A DNA stretch of 64,000 nt, from NCBI GenBank assembly GCA_035299505.1, contig DATGWL010000046.1, positions 9,148 through 73,147 on the forward strand, in the 5' to 3' direction. The notes under the pieces were generated by a model. It had not been told where the DNA came from. It was given only the letters and a program-made list of their open reading frames with translations, and did no database searches. Positions 25,461-33,513 of the stretch are shown here, piece after piece; within the stretch, counting starts at the first letter, position 1; each line of letters opens with the position of its first letter. The translations under genes and the position numbers were made by a program. This DNA comes from M3007 sp035299505 (GTDB lineage: Bacteria > Bacteroidota > Bacteroidia > Chitinophagales > Saprospiraceae).

Positions 25461-26924
25461 ATGAAACCACTTTTTTGTGCTCTTCTTGTGCTCCTATTCA
25501 CCCTTCCATCTCTGGCTCAAAAGCTTGAAGGCCCTGAATTTGAAACGCTCGACACCTCTTTTTCCACCGGAATAAAAGGTTGGAGGTCCAACAAACTTTA
25601 CGAGTTTGCGCCTGATGAGATGGTCAAACATTCAGGCCAAAGGTCTATGCGCGTGAAAAGCATGGCTGGCAAACAATTCGGGGCCTTCTCTCAAATGGTG
25701 TCTATTCCTTCCGCATCCAGTTTGCGTAAATATCGCATTTCAGGTTGGCTGAAACGTGATTCCGTAGAGCGATTTGCCGGAATATGGATCAATGTATTCG
25801 AAGGAAAAAACAGTTTGTTCTTCGATAACATGCAACAAAAGCAGCTAAACGGCACAGCCGACTGGCAAGAAATCAGTACAACGTTTTTTGTTGATACTTC
25901 TGCCACTGAAATGCAAATCGGAGGGTTGGTAGTAGGCAGTGGACAAGCCTGGTTTGATGATTTTTTCCTGACGGAAATTCCCATCATTTCCGGAGATCTT
26001 CCGGATTCGTTGAAAACCTATTTGAATGAGGCGGCTGATTTGATGCAAAAAAATGCCTTGCACCGCGATCTGGTTGATTGGCCAAAAGAACGGGAGGTAA
26101 TCATGCTGATGGCCTCTGGCGCCAGAAATTATGCTGATTGTTATCCCATGATCCGGCACTTGCTGAATAAATTAGGCGACCATCACAGTTTCCTGATGGA
26201 AGCGTCCAAAAGCGAGGAGTGGAGCAACCCTGATCCGGAGGCTTATAAAAAGATGCCATTAACCACCGGACTTACCCTGGACGACAATATTGCTTACCTC
26301 CATATGCCCTCTGTGAGCAGTGGCGACGACAAAACCAATACCTATTTTGCCGACATGCTGCATAACCTCATTGACTCACTGGATCAATCCAATCCTGTTG
26401 GTTGGATACTGGACCTGAGAGGCAACAGTGGCGGTAATTGCTGGCCTATGCTGGCAGGTATCGGGCCAGTTTTGGGTGAGGGCAAATGTGGCTATTTTAT
26501 GGAATTGGGTGGTAAAACCTCCGGCGCCTGGTATTATAAAAACGGAAAATCAGGCATAGGGAAAAACAAAATCACTTCGGTGAGTCGAAAACCCTATAAA
26601 CTGAGACGAAAAAATCCGCCAGTTGCGGTGCTGACCGGCAAATACACAGGCAGTTCCGGGGAGGTGGTTGCTGTAGCATTTCGGCAACGCCCCAATACAC
26701 GCAGTTTTGGAAGTCCTACGGCAGGTCTTTCCACTGGAAATCAAAATTTCAGGCTACAAGATGGCGCTCAGATTTTCCTTACAACAACCGTGTATGCTGA
26801 CAGAACCAAAGAAACCTACGGTGCGCAAATTAAACCGGATCAGGAAGTTCAGGAAAGTAAAGGAGACCAGGATCCAGTAATTGAAGCAGCTGTAAGATGG
26901 CTCTTGGGGAAGGATGGACGATGA
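25461..26924 (+). CDS. S41 family (tail-specific/tricorn-like) secreted peptidase
   Basis: I chose the ATG at 25461 (487 residues), where a signal peptide starts (MKPLFCALLVLLFTLPSLA). Residues 25-170 form a carbohydrate-binding-like beta sandwich (WRSNKLYEFAPDEM...FDDFFL). The peptidase domain follows, with the S41 strand motif DLRGNSGGN at 318-326 and the catalytic serine region TGSSGE at 396-401, where S398 or S399 is the nucleophile candidate, and EVVAVAFRQR after it. No PDZ domain is obvious. The stop codon lies inside a word array shared with the gyrB 3' end; the last residues (KDGR) are array-encoded. Confidence 0.9.
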   Translation: MKPLFCALLVLLFTLPSLAQKLEGPEFETLDTSFSTGIKGWRSNKLYEFAPDEMVKHSGQRSMRVKSMAGKQFGAFSQMVSIPSASSLRKYRISGWLKRDSVERFAGIWINVFEGKNSLFFDNMQQKQLNGTADWQEISTTFFVDTSATEMQIGGLVVGSGQAWFDDFFLTEIPIISGDLPDSLKTYLNEAADLMQKNALHRDLVDWPKEREVIMLMASGARNYADCYPMIRHLLNKLGDHHSFLMEASKSEEWSNPDPEAYKKMPLTTGLTLDDNIAYLHMPSVSSGDDKTNTYFADMLHNLIDSLDQSNPVGWILDLRGNSGGNCWPMLAGIGPVLGEGKCGYFMELGGKTSGAWYYKNGKSGIGKNKITSVSRKPYKLRRKNPPVAVLTGKYTGSSGEVVAVAFRQRPNTRSFGSPTAGLSTGNQNFRLQDGAQIFLTTTVYADRTKETYGAQIKPDQEVQESKGDQDPVIEAAVRWLLGKDGR

Positions 26925-27033
26925 TATGATGAACGATGGACGATGGACGATAATACGACAGGCGTTGCTTTTGGCTTACAAACGGTAGGCCGGGCGCAAC
27001 GCCTGTCGTATCATCGTCCATCGTTCATCGTCC
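26912..27033. repeat. 7-bp word palindromic array from inside the S41 end to the gyrB stop
   Basis: The left arm consists of GATGGAC/GATGAAC heptamers plus TACGACAGGCGTTGC. The right arm is its reverse complement, giving a stem of about 34 bp with one bulge. The central segment 26961-27003 begins GGCGTTGCTTTTGG and ends GCAACGCC, as do the cores of the arrays at 33350 and 37766. The right edge abuts the gyrB stop codon (27034-27036), and the S41 stop lies within the left arm. Confidence 0.9.
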
Positions 27034-29019
27034 TTAGGCGTCTATACGTGCGTATTTTGCATTGGCCTCAATGAATGCACGGCGTGGCGGTACTTCATCG
27101 CCCATGAGCATAGAGAACATACGATCTGCTTCGGCAGCATCATCGATGGTGGCGATTTTGAGGATGCGATTGATGGGATCCATGGTGGTTTCCCACAATT
27201 GTTCGGCATTCATCTCACCCAAACCTTTGTATCGCTGAACCTTTACGGAATCGTCGTCTTCCCGGCCGCTGCCAAACTCCAGTTGCGCTTCTTTACGCTG
27301 CTTGTCGTTCCAGGCATAACGTTGGTTTTTACCTTTTTTTACCAGGTAAAGTGGAGGTTGAGCAATGTAAATATGGCCTTTTTCAATCAGTTCGCGCATG
27401 TAACGGAAGAAGAAGGTCAGGATCAGGGTTGTGATGTGTGAACCGTCAATATCGGCGTCACACATGATAACAATCTTGTGGTAACGCAGTTTTTCTGTGT
27501 TCAGCACCCGATGTCCTTCGTCGTTTTCCTGTACACTTACCCCCAGGGCGGTGAAGATGTTTTTGATCTCTTCGTTTTCGTAAATTTTGTGCTCCAGGGC
27601 TTTTTCCACGTTCAGGATTTTACCCCGAAGCGGCAGAATAGCCTGAATATTCCGGTCCCGGCCTTGTTTGGCCGTACCGCCTGCCGAGTCACCTTCGACG
27701 AGGAACAACTCGCATTCAGCCGGGTTGCGGCTGGCACAGTCGGCCAGTTTACCGGGCAGGCCGCCGCCGGTTAAGGCGCCTTTTCGCTGTACCATTTCAC
27801 GGGCTTTGCGGGCTGCGTTGCGGGCTGTTGCTGCCAGGATTACTTTATCAATAATCCGGCGGGCCTGGTTAGGGTTTTCTTCCAGGAAAACTTTGAGTGC
27901 ATCGCCCACACAGCGGCTGACGATACCGGTTACTTCAGAGTTGCCGAGTTCACCTTTGGTTTGGCCTTTGAACTGTGGCTCCTGAACCTTTACAGAAACG
28001 ATGGCCGTAAGGCCTTCCATGAAGTCTTCGCCGGAAATGGTGAAGTTGATTTTTTTGAAAAAACCGCCGTCTTCGCCGTATTTTTTGAATTCGCGGGTGA
28101 GGGCTCTGCGGAAACCGCTTACGTGTGTACCGCCATCGCGGGTGCTGATGTTGTTTACAAACGACACCACGTTTTCCGAATAGGAGGTGTTGTACATCAT
28201 TGCCACCTCCACATCTACGTTGTCTTCGTTGGCAGTAATGTAGATAGGCTTGTCGGTAAGCGGTGTTTTGGCTTCGTCCAGATACACCACAAACTCCTGC
28301 AAGCCGCCTTCAGAGTAAAAGAGTTCTGTTTTATAGGTGCCGTCGTCGTTTTTTTCGCGCTCATCAACCAGAGAAAGGCGCAAGCCTTTGTTCAGGTACG
28401 ACAATTCGCGCAAGCGATGGGCCAGAATGTCGAATTTGTATTCGTCTGTTTCAAAAATTTCGGTGTCGGGCAGGAAGGTCACGATGGTGCCGCGGTAATC
28501 GGTATCACCAATTACACGCACATCGTATTTAGGTTTGCCCCTTTCGTATTCCTGTTCAAATTTTTTGCCCTCGCGGTGTACTTCGGCGCGCAGGTAGGAC
28601 GACAAAGCGTTAACGCAGGATACGCCTACCCCGTGCAAACCGCCGGAAACTTTATAGGAGTCTTTATCGAACTTGCCCCCGGCGTGCAGTACAGTCAGTA
28701 CTACCTCCAGGGCAGATTTCTTGAGTTTTTCGTGCATTCCGGTAGGAATACCGCGACCATTATCTTTTACAGTAATGGAGTTATTGGGGTGAATAGTTAC
28801 CCAAATATCTTTGCAATGGCCGGCCAGGTGTTCGTCGATGGAGTTGTCTACAACCTCCCAAACCAGGTGGTGCAGACCTTTGATATCGGTGCTACCGATG
28901 TACATGCCGGGGCGTTTGCGTACCGCCTCGAGGCCTTCGAGGGCGGTAATACTGCTGGCGCCATAATCGTTTGAGGAAGCTGGGTTTTGCTGGGGGTTGA
29001 GAACTTGATCTTCTGTCAT
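27034..29019 (-). CDS. gyrB: DNA gyrase subunit B
   Basis: This 661-residue protein has the normal length for GyrB of the phylum. The GHKL ATPase domain has RPGMYIGST, the VDNSIDE motif (which carries the catalytic Glu and Asn region) and GGLHGVGVSCVNAL. The transducer and Toprim domains follow (EGDSAGGTAKQGRDR, DADIDGSHI), and the C-terminus is PRRAFIEANAKYA. With GyrA (not in the window) it introduces negative supercoils. GyrB rather than ParE is inferred from the overall sequence; ParE is the alternative. A full -7 element TATCTTTGC lies about 43 nt upstream. Confidence 0.95.
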   Translation of the reverse strand: MTEDQVLNPQQNPASSNDYGASSITALEGLEAVRKRPGMYIGSTDIKGLHHLVWEVVDNSIDEHLAGHCKDIWVTIHPNNSITVKDNGRGIPTGMHEKLKKSALEVVLTVLHAGGKFDKDSYKVSGGLHGVGVSCVNALSSYLRAEVHREGKKFEQEYERGKPKYDVRVIGDTDYRGTIVTFLPDTEIFETDEYKFDILAHRLRELSYLNKGLRLSLVDEREKNDDGTYKTELFYSEGGLQEFVVYLDEAKTPLTDKPIYITANEDNVDVEVAMMYNTSYSENVVSFVNNISTRDGGTHVSGFRRALTREFKKYGEDGGFFKKINFTISGEDFMEGLTAIVSVKVQEPQFKGQTKGELGNSEVTGIVSRCVGDALKVFLEENPNQARRIIDKVILAATARNAARKAREMVQRKGALTGGGLPGKLADCASRNPAECELFLVEGDSAGGTAKQGRDRNIQAILPLRGKILNVEKALEHKIYENEEIKNIFTALGVSVQENDEGHRVLNTEKLRYHKIVIMCDADIDGSHITTLILTFFFRYMRELIEKGHIYIAQPPLYLVKKGKNQRYAWNDKQRKEAQLEFGSGREDDDSVKVQRYKGLGEMNAEQLWETTMDPINRILKIATIDDAAEADRMFSMLMGDEVPPRRAFIEANAKYARIDA

Positions 29020-29061
29020 GCGGTTCGATATCCTTGACTACTAAACTTGAAAAAAATGTGT

Positions 29062-29070
29062 GCAAAGATA
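29062..29070 (-). promoter_or_regulatory. Putative gyrB -7 promoter element
   Basis: The minus strand reads TATCTTTGC, a full TAnnTTTG match, 42 nt before the gyrB ATG. Confidence 0.6.
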
Positions 29071-29284
29071 CGGCGAATAATCCGGGAAACGAAATGAATG
29101 TGAGCGATTTTTTGAGGAAATGAAGATAAATTGGTTTTTTATTTTTTCATTGACAATCAATAAATTATGAATATTTATTTTTACTAAATTATTTAGGGGA
29201 ATAACGGCCAAAAAGTGTTACAAAATACTTCCGGGTAAAGCTGTCTTTTTGCTTTCGTATTCACCTTTAAACGTTTCATTTATC

Positions 29285-30775
29285 ATGAAATACATCCAGC
29301 TTTTCTTATTGTTTTTTGGACTGAATGTTTGCAGTCAAGCTCAGGGTATTTTTCCCGATCCTTCATTTGGCGTGTATGGGGTAGTGCAAATCCCCTGGCG
29401 TATTTGGGCTTTAAATCCGTATGGAAACTACCTCCAGGTACAGGAAGATGGTTCAATGGTATTTGTTGGTAGTCCGGATAGTTATAGCTTCGATGTTTTA
29501 AGGTATCGCACTGATGGTACGCTGGATACTTCGTTTTACGGAAGGTTGCCTTTCTTATCTACATACAGCGCAGGTGTAGGGGTGCAGTCGGATAAAAAAT
29601 TGTTGGTGACAGGGCTTTTGGTCACGGATGTTGCAGGAATTGCAGTAGCCAGACTACATCCGGATGGGGCTTTGGATACGACATTTGGCATTGGTGGAAT
29701 ATCTGCCATTGGCGTAGACCATGCTTATGTAACGAATGTTTTGGAGCTGTCTAATAAGAAAATTTGGGTTTTTGGATGTGAGAGTGCCAATGGAGGTGAT
29801 CCTCCATCAGTTATCACCCAATTGAATCCTGATGGGTCCATAGATGAAGCTTTTGGCAACAAGGGTCATTTGCGGGTCAATCCTAGTCCGAGTTATGATT
29901 TTATACCCAATGGAGTACAATTGCCGGATGGGCGGGTTTTGTTTGCCGGCATGGCTGGTTGGAGGATCATGCTGATGCAGCTTCACCCTAATGGAACTTT
30001 GGATACTTCCTTTGGATTAAACGGCATCATAATTCATGATTTGGGCGGACATGGGGTATTGTCGGAGGCATACGACCTGGCTTTGCTCGATGACGGTAAG
30101 ATTGTGGTTACAGGGTATACGCATTTGCCATTTTCAGCAGTTATTCTACAATGTTTACCCGATGGTACATTAGATCCTGCTTTTGGATTTCAGGGGGTGC
30201 ACCATGTCCTGAACGAAGTTGAAGGCACCAGTTTGGTGGTCAGGCCGGATGGTAAAATCATTAGTGCTATCATGGGAGGAGGTTCTAATCCTGCCCTTAC
30301 TCTGGTACAGGTATTGCCTGATGGAAGTCGGGATCTTTCGTTTGGTGTTGATGGTAAGTATGAACTTCCCAAACCTATGGAACAGGCGCTTACCATATCT
30401 TTAACGGGTAACGAATTAACCGTTTTAGCACAAAACAGAGGTAATCATATTCTTTTTTTGCAGCGCTTGTTGCTGGATTTGTCAGTAGGAGTGCTACATC
30501 CGGCATCGCCTCAAACTCAGGTGTTGTTATACCCTAACCCAATAACTGAGCATTTTAGTCTGGATTTTGAACTTCAGGAGCAAATCAATCTTGATGTTTG
30601 GGTGTTGGATATGAATGGAAAAAAGGTTTTTGATGTAGTAAACAATCAGGATTATCCGGCAGGAAAACACAGCCTGTCAGGTGTTTTGCCAGAGGGATTA
30701 CCTCAGGGAAATTATTTGCTTACTATGAGGTCCGGGCAAAAGATTTTGCGGAGCATACAAATTGCCAAGGGGTAA
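29285..30775 (+). CDS. Delta-60 repeat protein with T9SS type A sorting domain
   Basis: I chose the ATG at 29285 (496 residues), where the signal peptide MKYIQLFLLFFGLNVCSQA begins. About seven delta-60 repeats follow, each marked by DGTLDTSFG-like motifs (TDGTLDTSFYG, PDGALDTTFG, PDGSIDEAFG, PNGTLDTSFG, PDGTLDPAFG, PDGSRDLSFG). They are thought to form a beta-propeller. The last 75 residues are a T9SS type A sorting domain (VLLYPNPITEHFSLDF, LPQGNYLLTM). It is a predicted surface or secreted protein of unknown ligand. It is convergent with the HAD gene, 11 nt apart. Confidence 0.9.
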   Translation: MKYIQLFLLFFGLNVCSQAQGIFPDPSFGVYGVVQIPWRIWALNPYGNYLQVQEDGSMVFVGSPDSYSFDVLRYRTDGTLDTSFYGRLPFLSTYSAGVGVQSDKKLLVTGLLVTDVAGIAVARLHPDGALDTTFGIGGISAIGVDHAYVTNVLELSNKKIWVFGCESANGGDPPSVITQLNPDGSIDEAFGNKGHLRVNPSPSYDFIPNGVQLPDGRVLFAGMAGWRIMLMQLHPNGTLDTSFGLNGIIIHDLGGHGVLSEAYDLALLDDGKIVVTGYTHLPFSAVILQCLPDGTLDPAFGFQGVHHVLNEVEGTSLVVRPDGKIISAIMGGGSNPALTLVQVLPDGSRDLSFGVDGKYELPKPMEQALTISLTGNELTVLAQNRGNHILFLQRLLLDLSVGVLHPASPQTQVLLYPNPITEHFSLDFELQEQINLDVWVLDMNGKKVFDVVNNQDYPAGKHSLSGVLPEGLPQGNYLLTMRSGQKILRSIQIAKG

Positions 30776-30786
30776 AAATTTCCCAC

Positions 30787-31404
30787 CTACAACAATTGCA
30801 GTTGCTTCATCCGGTCTGCTATTTCCGTTTTGGGGTCGTGCCAGATGCCATGAATACCCAGCTCGGAGGCTGCTTCGATGTTTTCGGGCAGGTCGTCGAA
30901 AAACATACAGGTTTCAGGTTTGAGTTCTGCATCTGCCAGTACGTACTCATAGATCTCGCGCGAGGGCTTGCGCAGGCGTATGAGGTGGGAGAAATATACA
31001 CCGTCGAAATGCAGCGATTCATAATCCCGCAGTCCGTGGGTGCGGTCCATGTAATCGGCTATCCAGCTTTCGTGCATGGGGTTGATGTTGCTCAGCAGAA
31101 AAACCTGGTGTTTTTTTCGCAGTTCCAGCAGCATGTCCAGCCGATGGCGCGGAAAATCGAGAAAAATGCCATTCCAGGCTTCAATAACCTGTTCGTTGGT
31201 TGTGCCAGACGCTTCGGCTATTTGGGCTACAAATTCGTCTGAACTCATACCGCCGGTTTCATAGAGTTCAAAAACCCGCTGCTGCACGAGTCTGGATTTT
31301 GCATCGGAGTAGCGTTGTTCTCCGGCGTATTGTTTCATTTTCCTTTCAAATGCGGGTATGTCCAAATCAAAAAGGACATTACCAAAATCAAAGATGAGAT
31401 TCAT
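30787..31404 (-). CDS. HAD-superfamily phosphatase (YihX-like)
   Basis: I place the start at the ATG complement 31402-31404 (205 residues). The 69 upstream codons that are open merely read through a palindromic array. Motif I is FDFGNVLFDLD, with nucleophile Asp6 and the GNV variant typical of the YihX-like group. Motif II is the Ser/Asn of FLLSNIN. Motif III is the Lys in RKPSREIYEY. Motif IV is FFDDLPENI. An alpha-helical cap lies between motifs I and II. It is a cytosolic phosphatase, probably acting on a sugar phosphate; the substrate is not inferable. It is divergent from the TPR protein across the array. Confidence 0.92.
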   Translation of the reverse strand: MNLIFDFGNVLFDLDIPAFERKMKQYAGEQRYSDAKSRLVQQRVFELYETGGMSSDEFVAQIAEASGTTNEQVIEAWNGIFLDFPRHRLDMLLELRKKHQVFLLSNINPMHESWIADYMDRTHGLRDYESLHFDGVYFSHLIRLRKPSREIYEYVLADAELKPETCMFFDDLPENIEAASELGIHGIWHDPKTEIADRMKQLQLL

Positions 31405-31441
31405 GGTGTGGGTTAATTTCGAAGCGCGAAGATGCTGGGTT

Positions 31442-31590
31442 TTGCACAGGTTTCGGGCAGGTTTCGCGCAGATTTTACACAGATTTGTTGCGCAGATTTC
31501 ACACAGATTTTTTAGAATACTTTGAATCAAAATCTGTGTGAAATCTGCGCAACAAATCTGTGTAAAATCTGCGCGAAAAAATCTGTGTGC
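31442..31590. repeat. Perfect 46-bp inverted repeat of CAGATTT words in a divergent promoter region
   Basis: The segment 31466-31511 is the exact reverse complement of 31529-31574, with a 17-nt loop. Each arm alternates CAGATTTTACA, CAGATTTGTTGCG and CAGATTTCACA words (11-13 bp). Decayed copies flank it on both sides. It sits between the divergent starts of the HAD gene (31404) and the TPR gene (31693), where both promoters should lie. I found no convincing TAnnTTTG there. Confidence 0.95.
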
Positions 31591-31692
31591 CCCCCACCTC
31601 CTAAAACTCAAAAAATCCTTTCTCCATCATCATTCCCGGATTTTCAATCTCTTTCACGACCTTCGCCCGTAAACTTTTAATTGTCTGTGCGT

Positions 31693-33351
31693 ATGGCGAA
31701 AAAATCGACTTCGGGCCCGAAAAAAGAAAATGCTCAACAAGCGGATAACACTGAAAAATGGTTGCCCTGGGTGCTGGCCGCTCTGGGATTTATCCTCTAC
31801 AGCACCGGATTCAGCAATGAAATGGTGGGTATGGACGACCATACCGCTACTGTTGACAACCCGGCGGTGAAAGATTTCCTGATTTTCAACGGTTTCAACC
31901 TGGGTATGTACGCCCCGATCACCTGGATTGGCTACGAAATAGCCTACATCCTGGGTAAGGAAAGTCCTAACTGGTACCACATGTTATCGGCGCTGGTCCA
32001 TGCCGCCAATATTCTGCTGGTATTCCGCCTGTTCCGCAAGCTCGACGCCAATCTGGCTGTTTCGGCTGTGGTGGCGCTGTTTTTTGCCATCCATCCGTTG
32101 CAAGTGGAATCAGTAGCCTGGATTGCCGGTTTTAGTACGCCACTGTTTTCCATGTTCAGTCTGCTGGCCATGAATTATTACCTCAGGCATACCTCCGAAG
32201 AGGGTAGCGGCTGGGGTAAAAACTACTGGTTGGCGGTTACCATGTTTTTGCTGGCCTGTTTGGCAAAATCGGCGGCTGTGACCTTGCCACTGACTCTTTT
32301 GGTGCTGGATCTATGGAAAAAGCGCGGCATCAATACCAAAACCATACTCGAAAAAGCGCCATTTTTTGCCATTTCCCTGGCCTTTGGTGCACTCACCCTG
32401 TATTCCCGTCAGTATGCAGGACAACTCAACCAACCTGCAGATTTCACCCTGCTTGATCGCGGTTTGATGGCTTGCCACACGGTGTTGTTCTACTGGAAAA
32501 AGCTGTTGTTCCCTACCGGTCTCAGCATCTGGTATCCGTTTGAAAAGATAAATGGCGCCTGGAGCTGGGATTATTACGCAGCGCCGGCTATTTTGGCTGC
32601 ATTGCTGTTTGGCGCCTGGAAAAGCAGAGCCGTCATGCCCCTGCTCTGGATAGGCGCCTTGTTCTATCTTTCCAATATCATCCTGGCCTTACCTTGGTCT
32701 ACCTTCGGTACTTTTGAATTGCGCTCTGATCGTTACAACTACCTGGCCGGACTCGGCATTTTTGTCATATTGGCCTCTCTGCCAGATTTTCTGAAAGAAA
32801 AACGTCCGTCGTGGACTGGCGCTGCCTGGGCAGTACTGCTCGGTATGGCTTTTACCTGGCTGGTTGCTTCAGCGCTGCGCATCCGCGACTGGAAAAATAC
32901 CACCACCCTGATTGATAAAGCCATTGCTGCTACCGGCGACAACTTTGGCAAGGCGTATTACTGGAGAGGTATGGCCTACGGCAAAGCCACAGATGCCCAA
33001 AAGGCTATTCAGGATTTCACAAAAGCCATTCAGCGCAATCCACAATTGTATGAAGCCTATAAATTCCGGGGCAACATTTTTGGTATGCTGAAAAACTATG
33101 AGGCTTCCATTAACGACCTCAATGTGTTCCTCGAGCATTACCCGAATGAAGTGCCGGAACTATACAATCGTGGACTTTCCTACGCTAATCTGGATAAAAA
33201 CCAGGAAGCTATTGCCGATTTTACCAAGGCTATTGAACTGGATTCCACCTTCGCCAGGGTATACCGCGCCCGAGGCAATTGCTACCTCCGCATTGGTGAA
33301 ACGGAAAAAGGGAATGCAGATCTGGCCAAATGGGAGAGTATGAATAAGTGA
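31693..33351 (+). CDS. Polytopic membrane protein with C-terminal TPRs (TMTC/GT-C-like)
   Basis: I start at the ATG at 31693 (552 residues); an in-frame TTG four codons upstream is possible. About nine to ten membrane helices occupy residues 15-400. The segment after the first helix reads MDDHTATVDNPAVKDF, then APITWIGYEIAYILG, HAANILLVFRLFRKL and FAIHPLQVESVAWIAG. These are the hallmarks of bacterial TMTC-like GT-C glycosyltransferases with TPR tails. Residues about 415-552 form four TPRs (for example AYYWRGMAYGKATDAQKAIQ). The likely role is transfer of a lipid-linked sugar or protein O-glycosylation, inferred from fold only. The stop codon abuts an array. Confidence 0.85.
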   Translation: MAKKSTSGPKKENAQQADNTEKWLPWVLAALGFILYSTGFSNEMVGMDDHTATVDNPAVKDFLIFNGFNLGMYAPITWIGYEIAYILGKESPNWYHMLSALVHAANILLVFRLFRKLDANLAVSAVVALFFAIHPLQVESVAWIAGFSTPLFSMFSLLAMNYYLRHTSEEGSGWGKNYWLAVTMFLLACLAKSAAVTLPLTLLVLDLWKKRGINTKTILEKAPFFAISLAFGALTLYSRQYAGQLNQPADFTLLDRGLMACHTVLFYWKKLLFPTGLSIWYPFEKINGAWSWDYYAAPAILAALLFGAWKSRAVMPLLWIGALFYLSNIILALPWSTFGTFELRSDRYNYLAGLGIFVILASLPDFLKEKRPSWTGAAWAVLLGMAFTWLVASALRIRDWKNTTTLIDKAIAATGDNFGKAYYWRGMAYGKATDAQKAIQDFTKAIQRNPQLYEAYKFRGNIFGMLKNYEASINDLNVFLEHYPNEVPELYNRGLSYANLDKNQEAIADFTKAIELDSTFARVYRARGNCYLRIGETEKGNADLAKWESMNK

Positions 33352-33513
33352 CGGCCTACGGTGGACGGCTTACGGTGGACGGCCTACGGTGGACGGCTTA
33401 CGGTGGACGGCCTACGGTGGACGGCCTACGGTGGACGGTGGCGTTGCTTTTGGTAGCCCAAATCTCAAAAGCAACGCCACCGTCCACCGTAAGCCGTCCA
33501 CCGTCCACCGTCC
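33350..33513. repeat. 7-bp word palindromic array filling a convergent gap stop to stop
   Basis: Starting in the TPR gene's TGA (33349-33351) and ending one base before the nadB stop (33514-33516), the gap is a heptamer array. The left arm holds about twelve ACGGTGG / ACGGCYT words. The 39-nt core at 33440-33478 begins GGCGTTGCTTTTGG. The right arm (33479-33513) is shorter, with five CCACCGT-type words. The left arm is more than twice as long as the right, suggesting expansion by slippage. The core is the reverse complement of that at 37836-37874. Confidence 0.93.

Noticed and set aside
26912..27033. Terminal inverted repeats of an insertion sequence
   Set aside because: The arms enclose only 43 nt and no transposase lies in the window. 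A non-autonomous element remains possible and is covered under the core finding.
31405..31611. 69-codon N-terminal extension of the HAD protein, open in frame
   Set aside because: It is translated straight through the palindromic CAGATTT array (repeating FTQIC/LCKIC), and HAD motif I begins at residue 6 of the shorter form.
33350..33513. CRISPR array
   Set aside because: The units are 7/14 bp, contiguous, with no spacers of unique sequence, and no cas gene is present.
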